Of a DNA stretch of 64,000 nt, positions 54,433 through 64,000 are shown one piece after another (the first letter of the stretch is position 1; each line of letters begins with the position of its first letter). The notes below the pieces were generated by a model, which was not told where the DNA came from, did not search any database, and saw only the letters and a program-made list of their open reading frames with translations. Location: positions 62,001 to 126,000 of the forward strand of contig JAKUCV010002034.1 of NCBI GenBank assembly GCA_028386065.3. The letters are read 5' to 3'. This stretch comes from Turnera subulata (taxonomy: Eukaryota; Streptophyta; Magnoliopsida; Malpighiales; Passifloraceae). A program made the translations under genes and the position numbers.

Positions 54433-54535
54433 TTAACTTTTAGCTGCGGCAGAGATGAGCTCGAAAATGGCAGCAGTCTTCTTAAGAAAGAAAAATGTAG
54501 GAGTGGCCTTAATTTCCCAGGAGGTACTTGAGTTC
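54433..54535 (-). pseudogene. Thioredoxin h exon 4 fragment with internal deletion, after CNL G
   Basis: It carries the same internal deletion as the fragment after B (AAGAAAGAAAAATG joined to the AAIFELI end) and an extra T near the acceptor, so it is out of frame. The shared deletion shows B and G were duplicated after it arose. Confidence 0.8.
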
Positions 54536-55806
54536 CTGCATGCCAGAAAGCATACCTCAGGATCTCACTAATATGCATTTGGACTTTGGAGAGGAAGAGT
54601 TCTTTTCTTTCATATTCCTTTTCTATATAGAATCATAATAAACATCAACATCGGATCTATATTATTTTTGCTTGTTTCTGTTGAAGACACAATCCTGTTA
54701 TTTGAGGTATGAAGTCCAAGTGTTCGATAAAATGTCTATATGAGTTCTTTATGTGCATGAAAAAAGAAATATGATAAGTTTAATAGCAAGAGGAGAACAA
54801 GTCTAGAGCATATAGGACTGTCTTTTTTTTTGTATTTGGTTAAGCAAAGTGGAGGAGTCTTGGAGTGGTTAGAAATCTTAGAGCTTTCAAGAGTCTTTGA
54901 CAAAGTTAGAGTTCTTTTTGTGGCTAACATCTTATCAACAACATGTTCATGTGGATGAACACAAAAGCAGCTGTGATCTTTTGTGTTTAAAATCTCTGCT
55001 GGTGTAATGCATTTTGTGAGAATGAATGAATGAATAAAAACACTTCTTCTCTAGAGATCGAGAGTATTGTGATTAATTGTTGATGCATTGTTCTCTTCCG
55101 GTCCTCTATTCATTGGTTAAAATCATGCAAAACCCTGTTGTTCATTGGCTCTTCTCTATTCTTCAGTTCCAAATATTAATCTGATCTCTTGCTCTGCAAA
55201 AGTGGGGGAATAAAAGGCACATGACCTGCTTTACTTTCAACCATGGAAAGTAAGGGAATCATCAATCTCTTAGACAAAAGGTTTTCCGGGAAGCATCAAC
55301 AATTCTCCTCTTTTAAGCCAAGTTTCATTGCTTTTTCAAGGACAATTATTCCAAACCCTGGAGAATCTGATTATATATGCCGCAGATTTTAAGGAAAGTT
55401 GATATCCAAATCCTAATATTCCAATTTTTTTATATATATTTTCTATATATATAAAGAAAATTTTATGACAATATTTTTAGAACACTAAATTATCCAGACA
55501 TAACTCAAATATATCATTATAATTACAGATAAACTTTCCACACAATCTTCAGCATGTAGTATATTCTTCGCTTCTGTTGTTTCATTCATATTTATTCTTG
55601 GATACAATTAAGCACTGATAAGGGTCTGAGCTGAGAATTCAAGTATACATATTATCCCTTACTTGTTGTTTCATTCATTCCTTGCGTGTGATGTTTGTAA
55701 ACCAGAAAGATAATTCACTGTGCAAGATGCTTTTTTGCCTTTCGGTCCACTTTTCAGGCAATTTACCCTTCAGCTTACCAAAGAATGCTCAGATGGGTTC
55801 CCCAAC
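54536..55806. other. Spacer upstream of CNL H
   Basis: No gene is seen. It matches the region upstream of C closely from about 54640. The 230-bp stretch present before C (16650-17040) is missing here. Confidence 0.55.
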
Positions 55807-56045
55807 TATATATATAAACCCTCATCCACAACCCCCAGATGTGCCTGTTAAACACCAAACACAACCCAGAAAAAAAATTCCTTCATACACTAGCAGTAAT
55901 CAAGCTAAAGCCTCATCCTTTGGTAAGAATTTACCTAAATTTCTGTTATCATGCACTAGCAGAATTCTATTATTTGTTTCCTTTTTTCTTGAACCTTTAC
56001 TTTCCTAGTTCTTACACAGATGGTTTTCCTTCTTGAAACAGAGTC
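55807..56045 (+). promoter_or_regulatory. TATA box and 5' leader of CNL H, with 5' UTR intron
   Basis: TATATATATAAA at 55807-55818; GT-AG intron predicted at 55923-56041, 4 nt before the ATG. Confidence 0.72.
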
Positions 56046-59000
56046 ATGGCCGGAGCTATGGTGGCAAGTGCTGCTCTGTCCGGCCTCTTTAATGTTTTAC
56101 TGGAAAGGCTGGCTTCTCGTGAGGTTGTGGACTTCTTCCGGGGTGGCCAACTCAGTCGTAGGCTGCTGCAGAATCTGGAAACAACCTTGAACACTGTCAA
56201 TGCATTGCTTGATGATGCAGAGGAGAAGCAGATTACTTCAATTTTTGTGAAGAAATGGCTGCATGAGCTCAAAGATGTCGCCTATGAAGCTGACGATTTC
56301 CTGGACGAGATTGCTTACAAGTTGGAGTTCAAACAAGTCCCTCAATCCTGCTGTGATCAGGTGCGAAACTTACTCATCTCTTTTGTTAATCCATGTAGAA
56401 ATGGAGTGGGAAATCATATGAAAGAAAGGTTGGAAGAGATCCTTGGGAGACTAGATCTCTTGTTACAGCAGAGAGATAGACTTGGCCTAGTGGAGGGAGC
56501 TAGAGTGGGAGTATCATCAACATCATCCCAGAGAAGGCCAACTACTTCTCTAGTAGATGACTCCGGAATTTATGGCAGGGCCGGTGACAAAGAAGCCATT
56601 ATGAGATCAGTGCTATCAGAAGATGCAAACGCCAGACACCTTGGGGTGGTGCCCGTCACAGGTATGGGTGGGGTTGGAAAAACCACACTTGCACAGCAGG
56701 TCTTCAATGACAATAGGGTGAAGCAGCAATTTGGCAAATATAGAGCATGGGTTTGTGTCTCGGAAGAGTCTGACGTGCACAAGCTCACCAGGGACATTCT
56801 TACGGAATTTGAAGTGACCAATTGTGATTCCTTAACTCTCAACAAACTGCAGGTTAAGCTAAAGGAGGAAGTAAGAGGGAAAAAAGTTTTGCTTGTTCTG
56901 GATGATGTTTGGAATGACAAACATCATTGGTGGGAGTCCTTGCTAGAACCACTGAAGAGCTCTGTTGCACAAGGCAGTAAGGTGGTTGTTACCACACGGA
57001 ACCAAAGTGTAGCATCGGTGACGTCTACTGTTCCCAGTCACCGTTTAGGAAGATTGAATGAAGATGATTGTTGGTCTTTGTTTGCACAGCATGCCTTTGA
57101 TGGTTGCAGTCCCAGCTCATATCCAAACTTGGTAGATATTGGAAAAAAAATATCCGAAAAGTGTAAAGGCCTACCGTTGGCTGCAAAATCCATGGCAGGT
57201 TTGCTGCGTTCTGAAAGGGATGCTAATAAGTGGGAGAAGATATTGAGGAGCAACATATGGGATTTGGATAGTGACAACACTGCTCCAGCTCTTAGACTGA
57301 GCTACCATTATCTTCCACCGCATCTCAAGCAATGTTTTGCTTATTGTGCCATGTTCCCCAAGGACTTCAAATTTGAAAAGGAATACTTGGTCCTTCTGTG
57401 GATGGCAGAAGGTTTTGTAATCCACAGTAATCAAAATAGTGACATGGAAGAGATTGGTGAGGAATACTTGGAAGATCTTGCGTCAAGGTCGTTCTTTCAA
57501 AAATATGGAGGGTCTGAAGATCCTGATTGCTTTGTAATGCATGACCTCATCCATGACTTGGCAAGATCCATATCAGGAGAGTTTTGCTTCAATGGCGAAG
57601 ATGTCAATTTAGGTGGACTTACAGAAAGGACTCGCCATTTGTATCTTACAAGAAATGGAGGTGCAACTTTTGCAGATGTGAAAGTAGAGGTCTTGCGTTC
57701 CTTGATATGTTCGGAGGAAGGTGCAGATGAAGATGCAATGAGGCATCTTGAAAACAATATTTCAAGTCTCCGGCGGTTGAGAGTGCTGGATGTAAGAGGT
57801 TCCTTTGGTGGCATATCAAATCTGGTTGCAAGTTCCAGACATTTGCGGCTAATGGGACTTAGAGGCTTGACCTCTTTGAAAAAGTTGCCAAAAAATGTGA
57901 CAGCTCTTTGCAAGTTGCAAACATTGGTGGTGGAATTTTGTGAGGGGCTTTCTACAGTACCTGATTCAATAGGAGATTTGAAGCACCTGAGGCATTTGAG
58001 AATTAATGGAACATCACTCAAGGTGTTGCCGGATTCAATAGGAAAGTTGAAGGATTTGAGGCATCTAAATCTCAGATTTACTGCAATTGAACGGCTTCCG
58101 GAATCTATATGTGGTATGCACTATTTGCAGACTTTAAACATAGCTTGCTGCTGTCAACTTGTGGAGCTTCCAGACGGGATGATGGATTTAATCAACTTGC
58201 GTCATCTTGATACTAGGTTGACTACTAGTTTGGAATATATGCCAGTAGGTATGGGTAAATTGATCAAGCTCCAAACACTAACAAGATTCGCTGTGGGGAA
58301 AGAGCGAGGGTCTAAGATTCGGGAGTTAGGAGAGCTTCCAAATTTGCAAGGAAGATTGGAGCTCCAAAATCTTGAGAATGTTGTGGATGAACAAGATGCC
58401 TTGGGAGCCAATTTGAAAGAGAAGAAGGGATTGAAGGAATTGTCCTTTTGGTGGTGTATTAATGACGATAACTCAGATGATGGTACGCTTGACAGAAGAG
58501 TGCTCCAGCACTTGCAGCCTCACGTGGATGTGAGAGTTATTTGGATTAGGGGATATAGGGGTACAAGTTTTCCAGATTGGGTTGGAGACTCTTCTTATTC
58601 CAACATCGTGAGATTGAGACTCAGGGAATGTAGATACTGCACGTGTTTGCCACCACTTGGGCAGTTGCCAGGTCTAGAAGAACTCGAGATACAAGGGTTT
58701 GAGTCAATAGTGTCGGTGGGGCCCGAGTTTTTCTATGGGACTCGCAGCAATTCCATTCAACCATTTACATCCCTCCAAAAATTGGAATTTATAGAAATGC
58801 CACAATGGAAGGAATGGATTTGTGCTGATGGTGATGCAGGTGATGGCAACAGAAGAATAATCTTCCCTCTTCTACAGACTCTATCTATCCAAAATTGTCC
58901 GAAACTGAGGGTGATCAATTTCCACATCTCGCTCCCATCCCTTCACTCCCTGTCTCTACGTAATTGTTCAGAATTGGAAGCGGCGGGTTTTATAGAAGAA

Positions 59001-59423
59001 GTAGAAGGAGATGGGAGTTTGCCGTCCACGTTACAACAACTCACGATTGCAGGTTGCGACAAGTTCATTGCTGGGTTTTATAAACTCCCTTCTCTTTCAG
59101 TCTTGGAGTTAAGAGATAACCAAGATATGGAATCCTTCCCCGGCAACATATTGTTGCCTTCCAGTCTTATCCAAATTCGCATCAACAGTCTTGGGAATAT
59201 AAAATCATTGGATTACGAGGGCCTTCGACACCTTACTTGCCTTCAAACATTGGAAATCTGGATTTGCCCCAAGCTTGAAAGAATACCAGAAGAAGGATTG
59301 CCCTCTTCCCTTTCCCGTTTAGAAATTCGTGGCTGTCCTCTGCTGGAGAAAAGGTGTGAGAGGGAGAAAGGGGAAGATTGGCCCAACATTTCTCACATCC
59401 CCGTCATATGGATTGGGTTTTAG
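56046..59423 (+). CDS. CNL H: CC-NB-ARC-LRR disease resistance protein, 1125 aa
   Basis: A-type CNL at the end of the cluster. P-loop GMGGVGKTT from 206, kinase-2 Asp pair 286-287, GLPLAAKSMAG, RNBS-D CFAYCAMFP, MHD 498-500. LRRs run from about 525 to 1120, ending HIPVIWIGF. Its CC and NB-ARC are closest in style to C and D. The segment 59089-59268, in the C-terminal LRRs, is identical to G (53079-53258), although G is of the other subfamily, pointing to gene conversion. Other substitutions include ITSIFVKKWLHELKD in the CC. The reading frame is complete and the promoter looks intact. Confidence 0.95.
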   Translation: MAGAMVASAALSGLFNVLLERLASREVVDFFRGGQLSRRLLQNLETTLNTVNALLDDAEEKQITSIFVKKWLHELKDVAYEADDFLDEIAYKLEFKQVPQSCCDQVRNLLISFVNPCRNGVGNHMKERLEEILGRLDLLLQQRDRLGLVEGARVGVSSTSSQRRPTTSLVDDSGIYGRAGDKEAIMRSVLSEDANARHLGVVPVTGMGGVGKTTLAQQVFNDNRVKQQFGKYRAWVCVSEESDVHKLTRDILTEFEVTNCDSLTLNKLQVKLKEEVRGKKVLLVLDDVWNDKHHWWESLLEPLKSSVAQGSKVVVTTRNQSVASVTSTVPSHRLGRLNEDDCWSLFAQHAFDGCSPSSYPNLVDIGKKISEKCKGLPLAAKSMAGLLRSERDANKWEKILRSNIWDLDSDNTAPALRLSYHYLPPHLKQCFAYCAMFPKDFKFEKEYLVLLWMAEGFVIHSNQNSDMEEIGEEYLEDLASRSFFQKYGGSEDPDCFVMHDLIHDLARSISGEFCFNGEDVNLGGLTERTRHLYLTRNGGATFADVKVEVLRSLICSEEGADEDAMRHLENNISSLRRLRVLDVRGSFGGISNLVASSRHLRLMGLRGLTSLKKLPKNVTALCKLQTLVVEFCEGLSTVPDSIGDLKHLRHLRINGTSLKVLPDSIGKLKDLRHLNLRFTAIERLPESICGMHYLQTLNIACCCQLVELPDGMMDLINLRHLDTRLTTSLEYMPVGMGKLIKLQTLTRFAVGKERGSKIRELGELPNLQGRLELQNLENVVDEQDALGANLKEKKGLKELSFWWCINDDNSDDGTLDRRVLQHLQPHVDVRVIWIRGYRGTSFPDWVGDSSYSNIVRLRLRECRYCTCLPPLGQLPGLEELEIQGFESIVSVGPEFFYGTRSNSIQPFTSLQKLEFIEMPQWKEWICADGDAGDGNRRIIFPLLQTLSIQNCPKLRVINFHISLPSLHSLSLRNCSELEAAGFIEEVEGDGSLPSTLQQLTIAGCDKFIAGFYKLPSLSVLELRDNQDMESFPGNILLPSSLIQIRINSLGNIKSLDYEGLRHLTCLQTLEIWICPKLERIPEEGLPSSLSRLEIRGCPLLEKRCEREKGEDWPNISHIPVIWIGF

Positions 59424-60660
59424 AAAATCAGCTAAAGCAGCAAAAGGAGCACTCTAAAAATCTCTCATTTCCTTACTTTACCAAGCAGCAAGGTATGCGG
59501 TAGATCATCACAATTTTTCCCTTCCCTCTCCTTAATTTGTAAAACTCTTACTGTTTTTATGACTTTTTCTCATCTTCTATCTTGCAGTATAATAAAACTG
59601 GCAATCAAAAGTCGGAGATTCTTAATGTTAGAAATAAAACTGGCAATTAAGGTACTGTTAATTGACAATAAGACTAAGGAGGGTGTTGCAATTTCTTCTC
59701 TTCTTGTGTGTGTTCTGTAAACCGTTGTTGTACGTACTTAGCCAGCTTCTGCCCGTTTCCTTCCAACCAATTCATGATAGGGGCCATCACTTTTTTTTTT
59801 GCAGGAAGCTATATATGAACTATGAAGCTAAAGCAGCAAAGGACAAGTCTAAAAATCTCTCATTGCTTACTTTACCCAGCAGCAAGGTATGCAGTAGGGC
59901 AATCACCATTTTTCCCTTCCTCTCCTTAATTTGTAACACTCTTTACTATTTTTATGACTCTTTCTCATCTTTATCTCGCAGTCTAATAAAACTGGAAATC
60001 AAAAGTTGTTGAGAATGTAGAATGGTTTGCCAACCCCAATTGTCAATGAACCGGAGATTCTTAATGTTGGAAATAAAACTGGAAACAAAGGTATTGTTAA
60101 TGATGGTACTGCTATGCCATTTCTTTTCTTTTTGTGTGTGTACTGTAAACCATTGTTGTACGTACTTAGTTAGCTTCTGCCCGTTTCCTACCAATTCATG
60201 ATGCTTCATAATGGGGGGCCATCATTTTTTTCGCAGGAAGCTATGTATGATGATAGATGTGAAAGTATCTCCTCACTCCAATCGGCGGCGAAGCAGAGTC
60301 AGGACAATGGAGGAGGAGGAGAAGGAGGAGAAGGAGGCCAGGTGCGGTGCTGCTGTGGCAGAGGGATATTTTCATTCTCGAAGCTGAATCTTTCCATTTA
60401 CTTAGGAAAACAGATATTGGCAGCCAGTTTGATGGAATTCTATTGGCAATTTTTCAAATGTATATTACACCTCAATTGCACAATGTTGCTATCTCACACG
60501 CAAACTTTTCTGGTGTGGGGTTTTTGTTTCTGCAATTCGTAATAAGTTCTTTCTCCTTAATTTCCCTCCCTTATGTGTCATGCTCAATCTTTTTGCTGCT
60601 CCTTTTCATAAATAAATGCCTAAGGCTCTCCTGAACCTTTCTAAGTTGATGTTTGAATCA
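59424..60660 (+). repeat. 3' region of CNL H, tandemly duplicated
   Basis: The first copy of the 3' UTR (from 59431) has an intron at 59493-59587. At 59827 the sequence GCTAAAGCAG starts a second copy, offset by 396 bp, with its own donor (AAG/GTATGC) and an acceptor changed to CTCGCAG. The GGA-repeat exon follows at about 60245-60360. Confidence 0.65.
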
Positions 60661-60784
60661 AATCCGTGTGATGTGAATGGAGCATGCACAGTTGGTAGGG
60701 TGCCACCTTAACAGGTGTCGATTGAAGCCCGGGAGAGATTAGTCCTGTGTTGACGGGGGGATACTCTTCTAGTATCAAAAAAAA
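60661..60784 (+). mobile_element. tRNA-derived SINE, copy after CNL H
   Basis: Same element as at 10001 and 48074, with direct repeats 60643-60660 and 60785-60803. Here it sits beyond the 3' end of the intact thioredoxin gene, probably its ancestral location. Confidence 0.65.
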
Positions 60785-60803
60785 AAGTTGAGTGTGCGAA
60801 TCG

Positions 60804-61246
60804 CATATGCAGAAAACAAATGGACACAGTAACTAGCAGAAAACCTGAACCAAGCAATCCCAGTAACAAGCCTGAGATGCAACTTATAGGCCACAGTTCC
60901 TGAGGAATTTCCAGTTTCAGTTCGGGAAGAATTTTACAGAAGGGAACTGGGAGTGTAAATCTTTTTCAGACCATATAAATCAAAAATTTGCCCAACAATA
61001 TTGCACCATTGATCCATATCAAAAGTCCTACATCTCATCTCTATTTTAACAGTCTCCCTTTTTCGACCACCAGAATGTGCAGCTTCTGTTCTCCATCCAA
61101 AAAGCCCTCTGCTCCCATAATTTAACATTCTAAGATATCAAAAAATGTAGCATAGCCTCCAAAACGGGGAAGTATCTCTACAGAAGCATTCCTTCTGCTT
61201 AGGCTAATCGGATTGCGGAAAACAAGAAAAGAAAGAGAGATTGAAA
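60804..61246 (-). other. Probable 3' UTR of the thioredoxin h gene
   Basis: No separate gene is seen. This sequence is the source of the relics at 10143, 40880 and 48214. No clear poly-A signal could be assigned. Confidence 0.5.
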
Positions 61247-62203
61247 TTAACTTTTAGCTGCAGCAGAGATGAGCTCAAAAATGGCAGCAGTCTTCTTTTG
61301 GAGCTCTGTCTTGTCAGCTCCAACAAGTTTGTCCACTTGTCCCCCTTCTTTAAGAAAGAAAAATGTAGGAGTGGCCTTAATTTCCCAGGAGGTACTGAGT
61401 TCCTGCATGCCAGAAAGCACACCTCAGGATCTCACTAATATGCACATGGACTTGGGAGAGAAAGATTTCTTAGAATCATAAGAAACTTTATATGGAAGTT
61501 AACAAGATAAATCAGTGACTGTCGCAGACTTACCGGAAGCTCATCCACATCCACGGTCAGAAATATCATGGAGGAATATTTATCAGCAAGGTCACAGTAG
61601 TCTTTTGCTATTGTTCTACATGGTGTGCTCCATGATGCACTAAAATTGATTATCATCTGTTGGCCACAAGAAAAAAGATGACTATATGAGCAATCACTAA
61701 AGAAAAGAAAATGAGACAAAAACATGACAAAGCATCAGAGACTTACAAGCTTTCCTTCATCAGCTGCTTCTGCAAACTTGGAGTCCCATTTGTCCATGGT
61801 ATTTATGAGGTGAACATTTCCGCTTGCGAGTTCTGTATATTGATTCCCTTTGTTATTTTTCCTACCATCAAGTTTACGGCAACAACAACAACAATAAGAA
61901 CAATATCGGACAACCTGCAACAAATTGTAACGGATATGATGAACTACACATATCAAAGGGACTTCCCCTATCATCTATATCAGCAGTTGCAGAATAATTA
62001 GATGATGTCAAAGTACAAATGCAGAGCTCTTTTCATCCACATTATAAAGTGACACCAGGTAAATGTAATATTAAGTACCAGGTCAGTCCTTCAGGATGAC
62101 CTTAATAAGAACTTTAATTGACCAGGACCAACTTGCAAAATAAGGTTTAGGTGCAAAAACAATAAAAGTTAAAGAGACTCACCGCTTCATAACAGCTACT
62201 CAT
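61247..62203 (-). CDS. Thioredoxin h-like protein with SxxC active site, four exons, 155 aa
   Basis: Predicted exons on the minus strand: 62203-62183 (MSSCYEA), 61914-61747, 61656-61534, 61402-61247. All splice sites are GT-AG and all introns phase 0, giving 155 residues. The third exon holds [11 protein letters not shown]: the first catalytic Cys of the thioredoxin WCGPC motif is Ser, the second is kept. Exon 4 has the cis-Pro segment ([12 protein letters not shown]) and [24 protein letters not shown] and [10 protein letters not shown] place it with the plant h-type thioredoxins, most like Arabidopsis TRX H9 from memory. A Cys run ([10 protein letters not shown]) lies near residues 12-21, where H9-like proteins have an acylated N-terminus; the Gly2 for myristoylation is not seen. 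Loss of the resolving pair predicts no normal disulfide reductase activity. Exon 1 is the least certain part. Confidence 0.82.
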
Positions 62204-63417
62204 TGCCTATGGTTGAACTGAGACCCCCCAGATGCAGAATCACAGAAGGTCCCTGAAAGAGAAACAAATCATATTATCTGATAGGCTTCATAGGTTCTTT
62301 CAAGTATATTTCCATCCTTTTCATTTCTTGAAGCTCCATTGTTTCTTTTCTTCTATATTAATATGCCTACAATGAATCAAGACATGGTGCGGCTCTCATT
62401 TTTTTCTCTTTTTTTTGGTACATTGGAATCCTAGAATATTCATGGGGTATTCTTACAATCCCCAACCCCCGAACCACCCCCAATCCTACCATGAACATGT
62501 TTTTGAGAACAGAAATAGAAAATTTCAGAATATTCATGGGGTATTGTCGAATTGCTAGGAAGATTTCATCAATTTAATACATTTGAACACCGTTTATCAG
62601 GAAAAAGAAAAAGAAAAAGAAAAAAAAAAAGGAGAAGAAGAAAAGCATACAGATGATGGAGGAGAACAAATGAAATAGCTGTATAGCTATAGCATTGCTA
62701 GAAAAGATCAACATCACCATCAAATGGACAAGAACAGAAGCATAGGCTAAGAAGTGAGAAATAATTTTACCTTTTGGATCCAATAGGTTCTGAGTGTTGC
62801 CTAATTCAGGATTGTGCAGGAAAATCCTGACATTTTCAAGACTTTCCAGGATTGCATTAAAGGGGGTAGTCAAATCCCTCCAATACCTTTCACCTTTTGT
62901 ATAATAATAACTTGTAACGACATCCTATAACCATGCAATATAACAACTGCCATCACTAGGACAACTATGCCCTTCGGATGACCATCTCTAGCCAAATAAG
63001 TAAGTTCTTCTCTATATATCTATTTATTTATATGTAAAATATATTTTTACATGGATCTGAAATATATTACTCCCAACTTGGATTGATACTCATTGCAAAA
63101 TAGGCATTAATTTGGAACTTTGACGGTACTAAGACTTTTTTTTTAACAACTGATACTCCAACTTAGGATCACTTGCTTTGGAGGAAAAAAATAGGAAAAT
63201 GAAAAAAAACCCTTCAGTTATTTGGCTTTTTAAATTCAGTAGAGAAAATTTTAGTTTCCATCTCATGTATCATGATATCATAATGTCTTGTGATCAAGTG
63301 ACTAGTATTGATGATGTCCGTCTTTGGCATGTTTGTTGTCAGAAATTGAGGTACAAGAGTAGACAAAATAATGCCACATGGAATTCCATGTGATGGGTTA
63401 AATATATAGCAGAAACA
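62204..63417. other. Upstream region of the thioredoxin gene
   Basis: No gene is supported. A region near 62224-62360 recurs at 41755-41890. A minus-strand frame at 62574-62873 contains a low-complexity tract and no recognisable domain; its start could be 5' UTR. Confidence 0.4.
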
Positions 63418-63612
63418 GAGCCTGCAACACTTTGGGTTCGACTTGGTTCCGCTCAAGCAAGGTCCCGCATTCGAGTCCTCGTGCATGTAGAAAATCTCCA
63501 TTGGGAGACTCACCTATCAGAATCAGGTGCGCGACCCGAATCGGATAAGGATTTGTCAGGGCAAAGTTTCGAATACCGGATGGAAACCCGAAAAAAGAGT
63601 GTGCAACGCATT
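63418..63612 (+). mobile_element. Candidate SINE
   Basis: The body (about 63434-63596) has a B-box-like CATTCGAGTCC, GACCCGAATCGGAT and a GATGGAAACCCGAAAAAA end. Flanks GAGCCTGCAACACTTT and GAGTGTGCAACGCATT could be a diverged target duplication. It is unlike the other SINEs in the window. Confidence 0.5.
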
Positions 63613-63787
63613 AGAAGGTGTTCTACTCTAAGAAATGATGAGAAAGAAGTTTATTTTCATTAAATTTGGTAAGGCTAACAAGCGAGTAGAGAGCCAGTAG
63701 ACAGAAGAAGCAGCAACATTACATTGTTCACAGTTTCACTATCAGAAAGAATCTGAAATACTGATTTCAAGCATCAAGATAAAAAAG

Positions 63788-64000
63788 CTAAAGTAATTGT
63801 GGGGTTTGGACATTGGAGTAGGATTGCCGGATGTCCTCCATCATTCTAACAACTTCATCCATTTTAGGGCGCTGGTCCGGATCCCTTGCCACACAAGCCA
63901 ATGCAATCTGAAGCATCTGCACCTTCTCCTCTTCTACATGTCCATCCCTGACCAGCTCAACATCAAACACCTCAGCAGTCCATTCCTCTCTAACCACAGA
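63788..64000 (-). CDS. LRR receptor-like kinase, C-terminal end (cut by window)
   Basis: The last 70 residues of a protein kinase domain enter from the right edge: [36 protein letters not shown] (subdomain XI, with the conserved Arg of RP), then a short tail ending TPQLL and stop. This signature is typical of the plant LRR-RLK subfamily III, many of which are plasma-membrane pseudokinases. The start, LRRs, membrane segment and catalytic residues lie outside the window. It is unrelated to the CNLs by sequence and marks the edge of the cluster. Confidence 0.88.
   Translation of the reverse strand, partial: SVVREEWTAEVFDVELVRDGHVEEEKVQMLQIALACVARDPDQRPKMDEVVRMMEDIRQSYSNVQTPQLL

Noticed and set aside
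62574..62873. Minus-strand frame of 99 residues ending in a Phe-rich low-complexity run
   Set aside because: The run is encoded by an A/G-rich microsatellite and there is no recognisable domain; possibly 5' UTR of the thioredoxin gene.

Overview
This window looks like nuclear DNA of a eudicot plant. It has intron-poor coding regions with AT-rich introns in the untranslated regions, CC-NB-ARC-LRR (CNL) immune receptor genes, Ty1/copia retrotransposons with plant-type primer-binding sites, tRNA-derived SINEs, an h-type thioredoxin gene and the end of an LRR receptor-kinase gene. I cannot name the species.

Layout. 1-3714 is the 5' part of a decayed copia element on the minus strand. From about 4.3 kb to 60 kb runs a head-to-tail cluster of eight CNL loci, all on the plus strand, named A to H here: A 5490-8963, B 12288-15605, C 18454-21819, D 26050-29429 (frameshifted), E 31165-34190 (multiply broken), F 43393-46758, G 50320-53430, H 56046-59423. 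A degraded LRR tail lies at about 22.75-22.95 kb. There are two subfamilies: A/C/D/E/F/H (P-loop near residue 206) and B/G (P-loop near residue 187). The order A-B-C is repeated as F-G-H at an offset of about 38 kb, so the cluster contains a large segmental duplication. A second copia element (34298-39617) sits in the 3' UTR intron of E and carries an internal inversion. Behind the cluster, on the minus strand, are an apparently intact four-exon thioredoxin h gene (61247-62203) and, at the window edge, the C-terminus of an LRR receptor-like kinase. Pieces of the thioredoxin gene's 3' end follow A, B, E, F and G, so the original duplicating unit was one CNL plus its convergent thioredoxin neighbour.

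How the parts relate. The full-length CNLs keep P-loop, kinase-2, GLPL and MHD motifs and are probably intracellular receptors that recognise pathogen effectors. Most share the same gene plan: a TATA box, a 5' UTR intron ending 4 nt before the ATG, one coding exon, and one or two introns in the 3' UTR. Variation among copies includes a 37-codon duplication inside the NB-ARC of A, a 69-codon LRR deletion and TATA loss in G, a lost 3' UTR splice acceptor in B, and a swapped promoter in front of D.

The most unusual structures are (1) the LTRs, which carry pairs of the palindrome AACATCGATGTT 20 bp apart, repeated about every 64 bp, and (2) the inverted copia element, whose breakpoints fall at those palindromes and which places two LTR copies in opposite orientation around gag, so that it could transcribe a long hairpin RNA.
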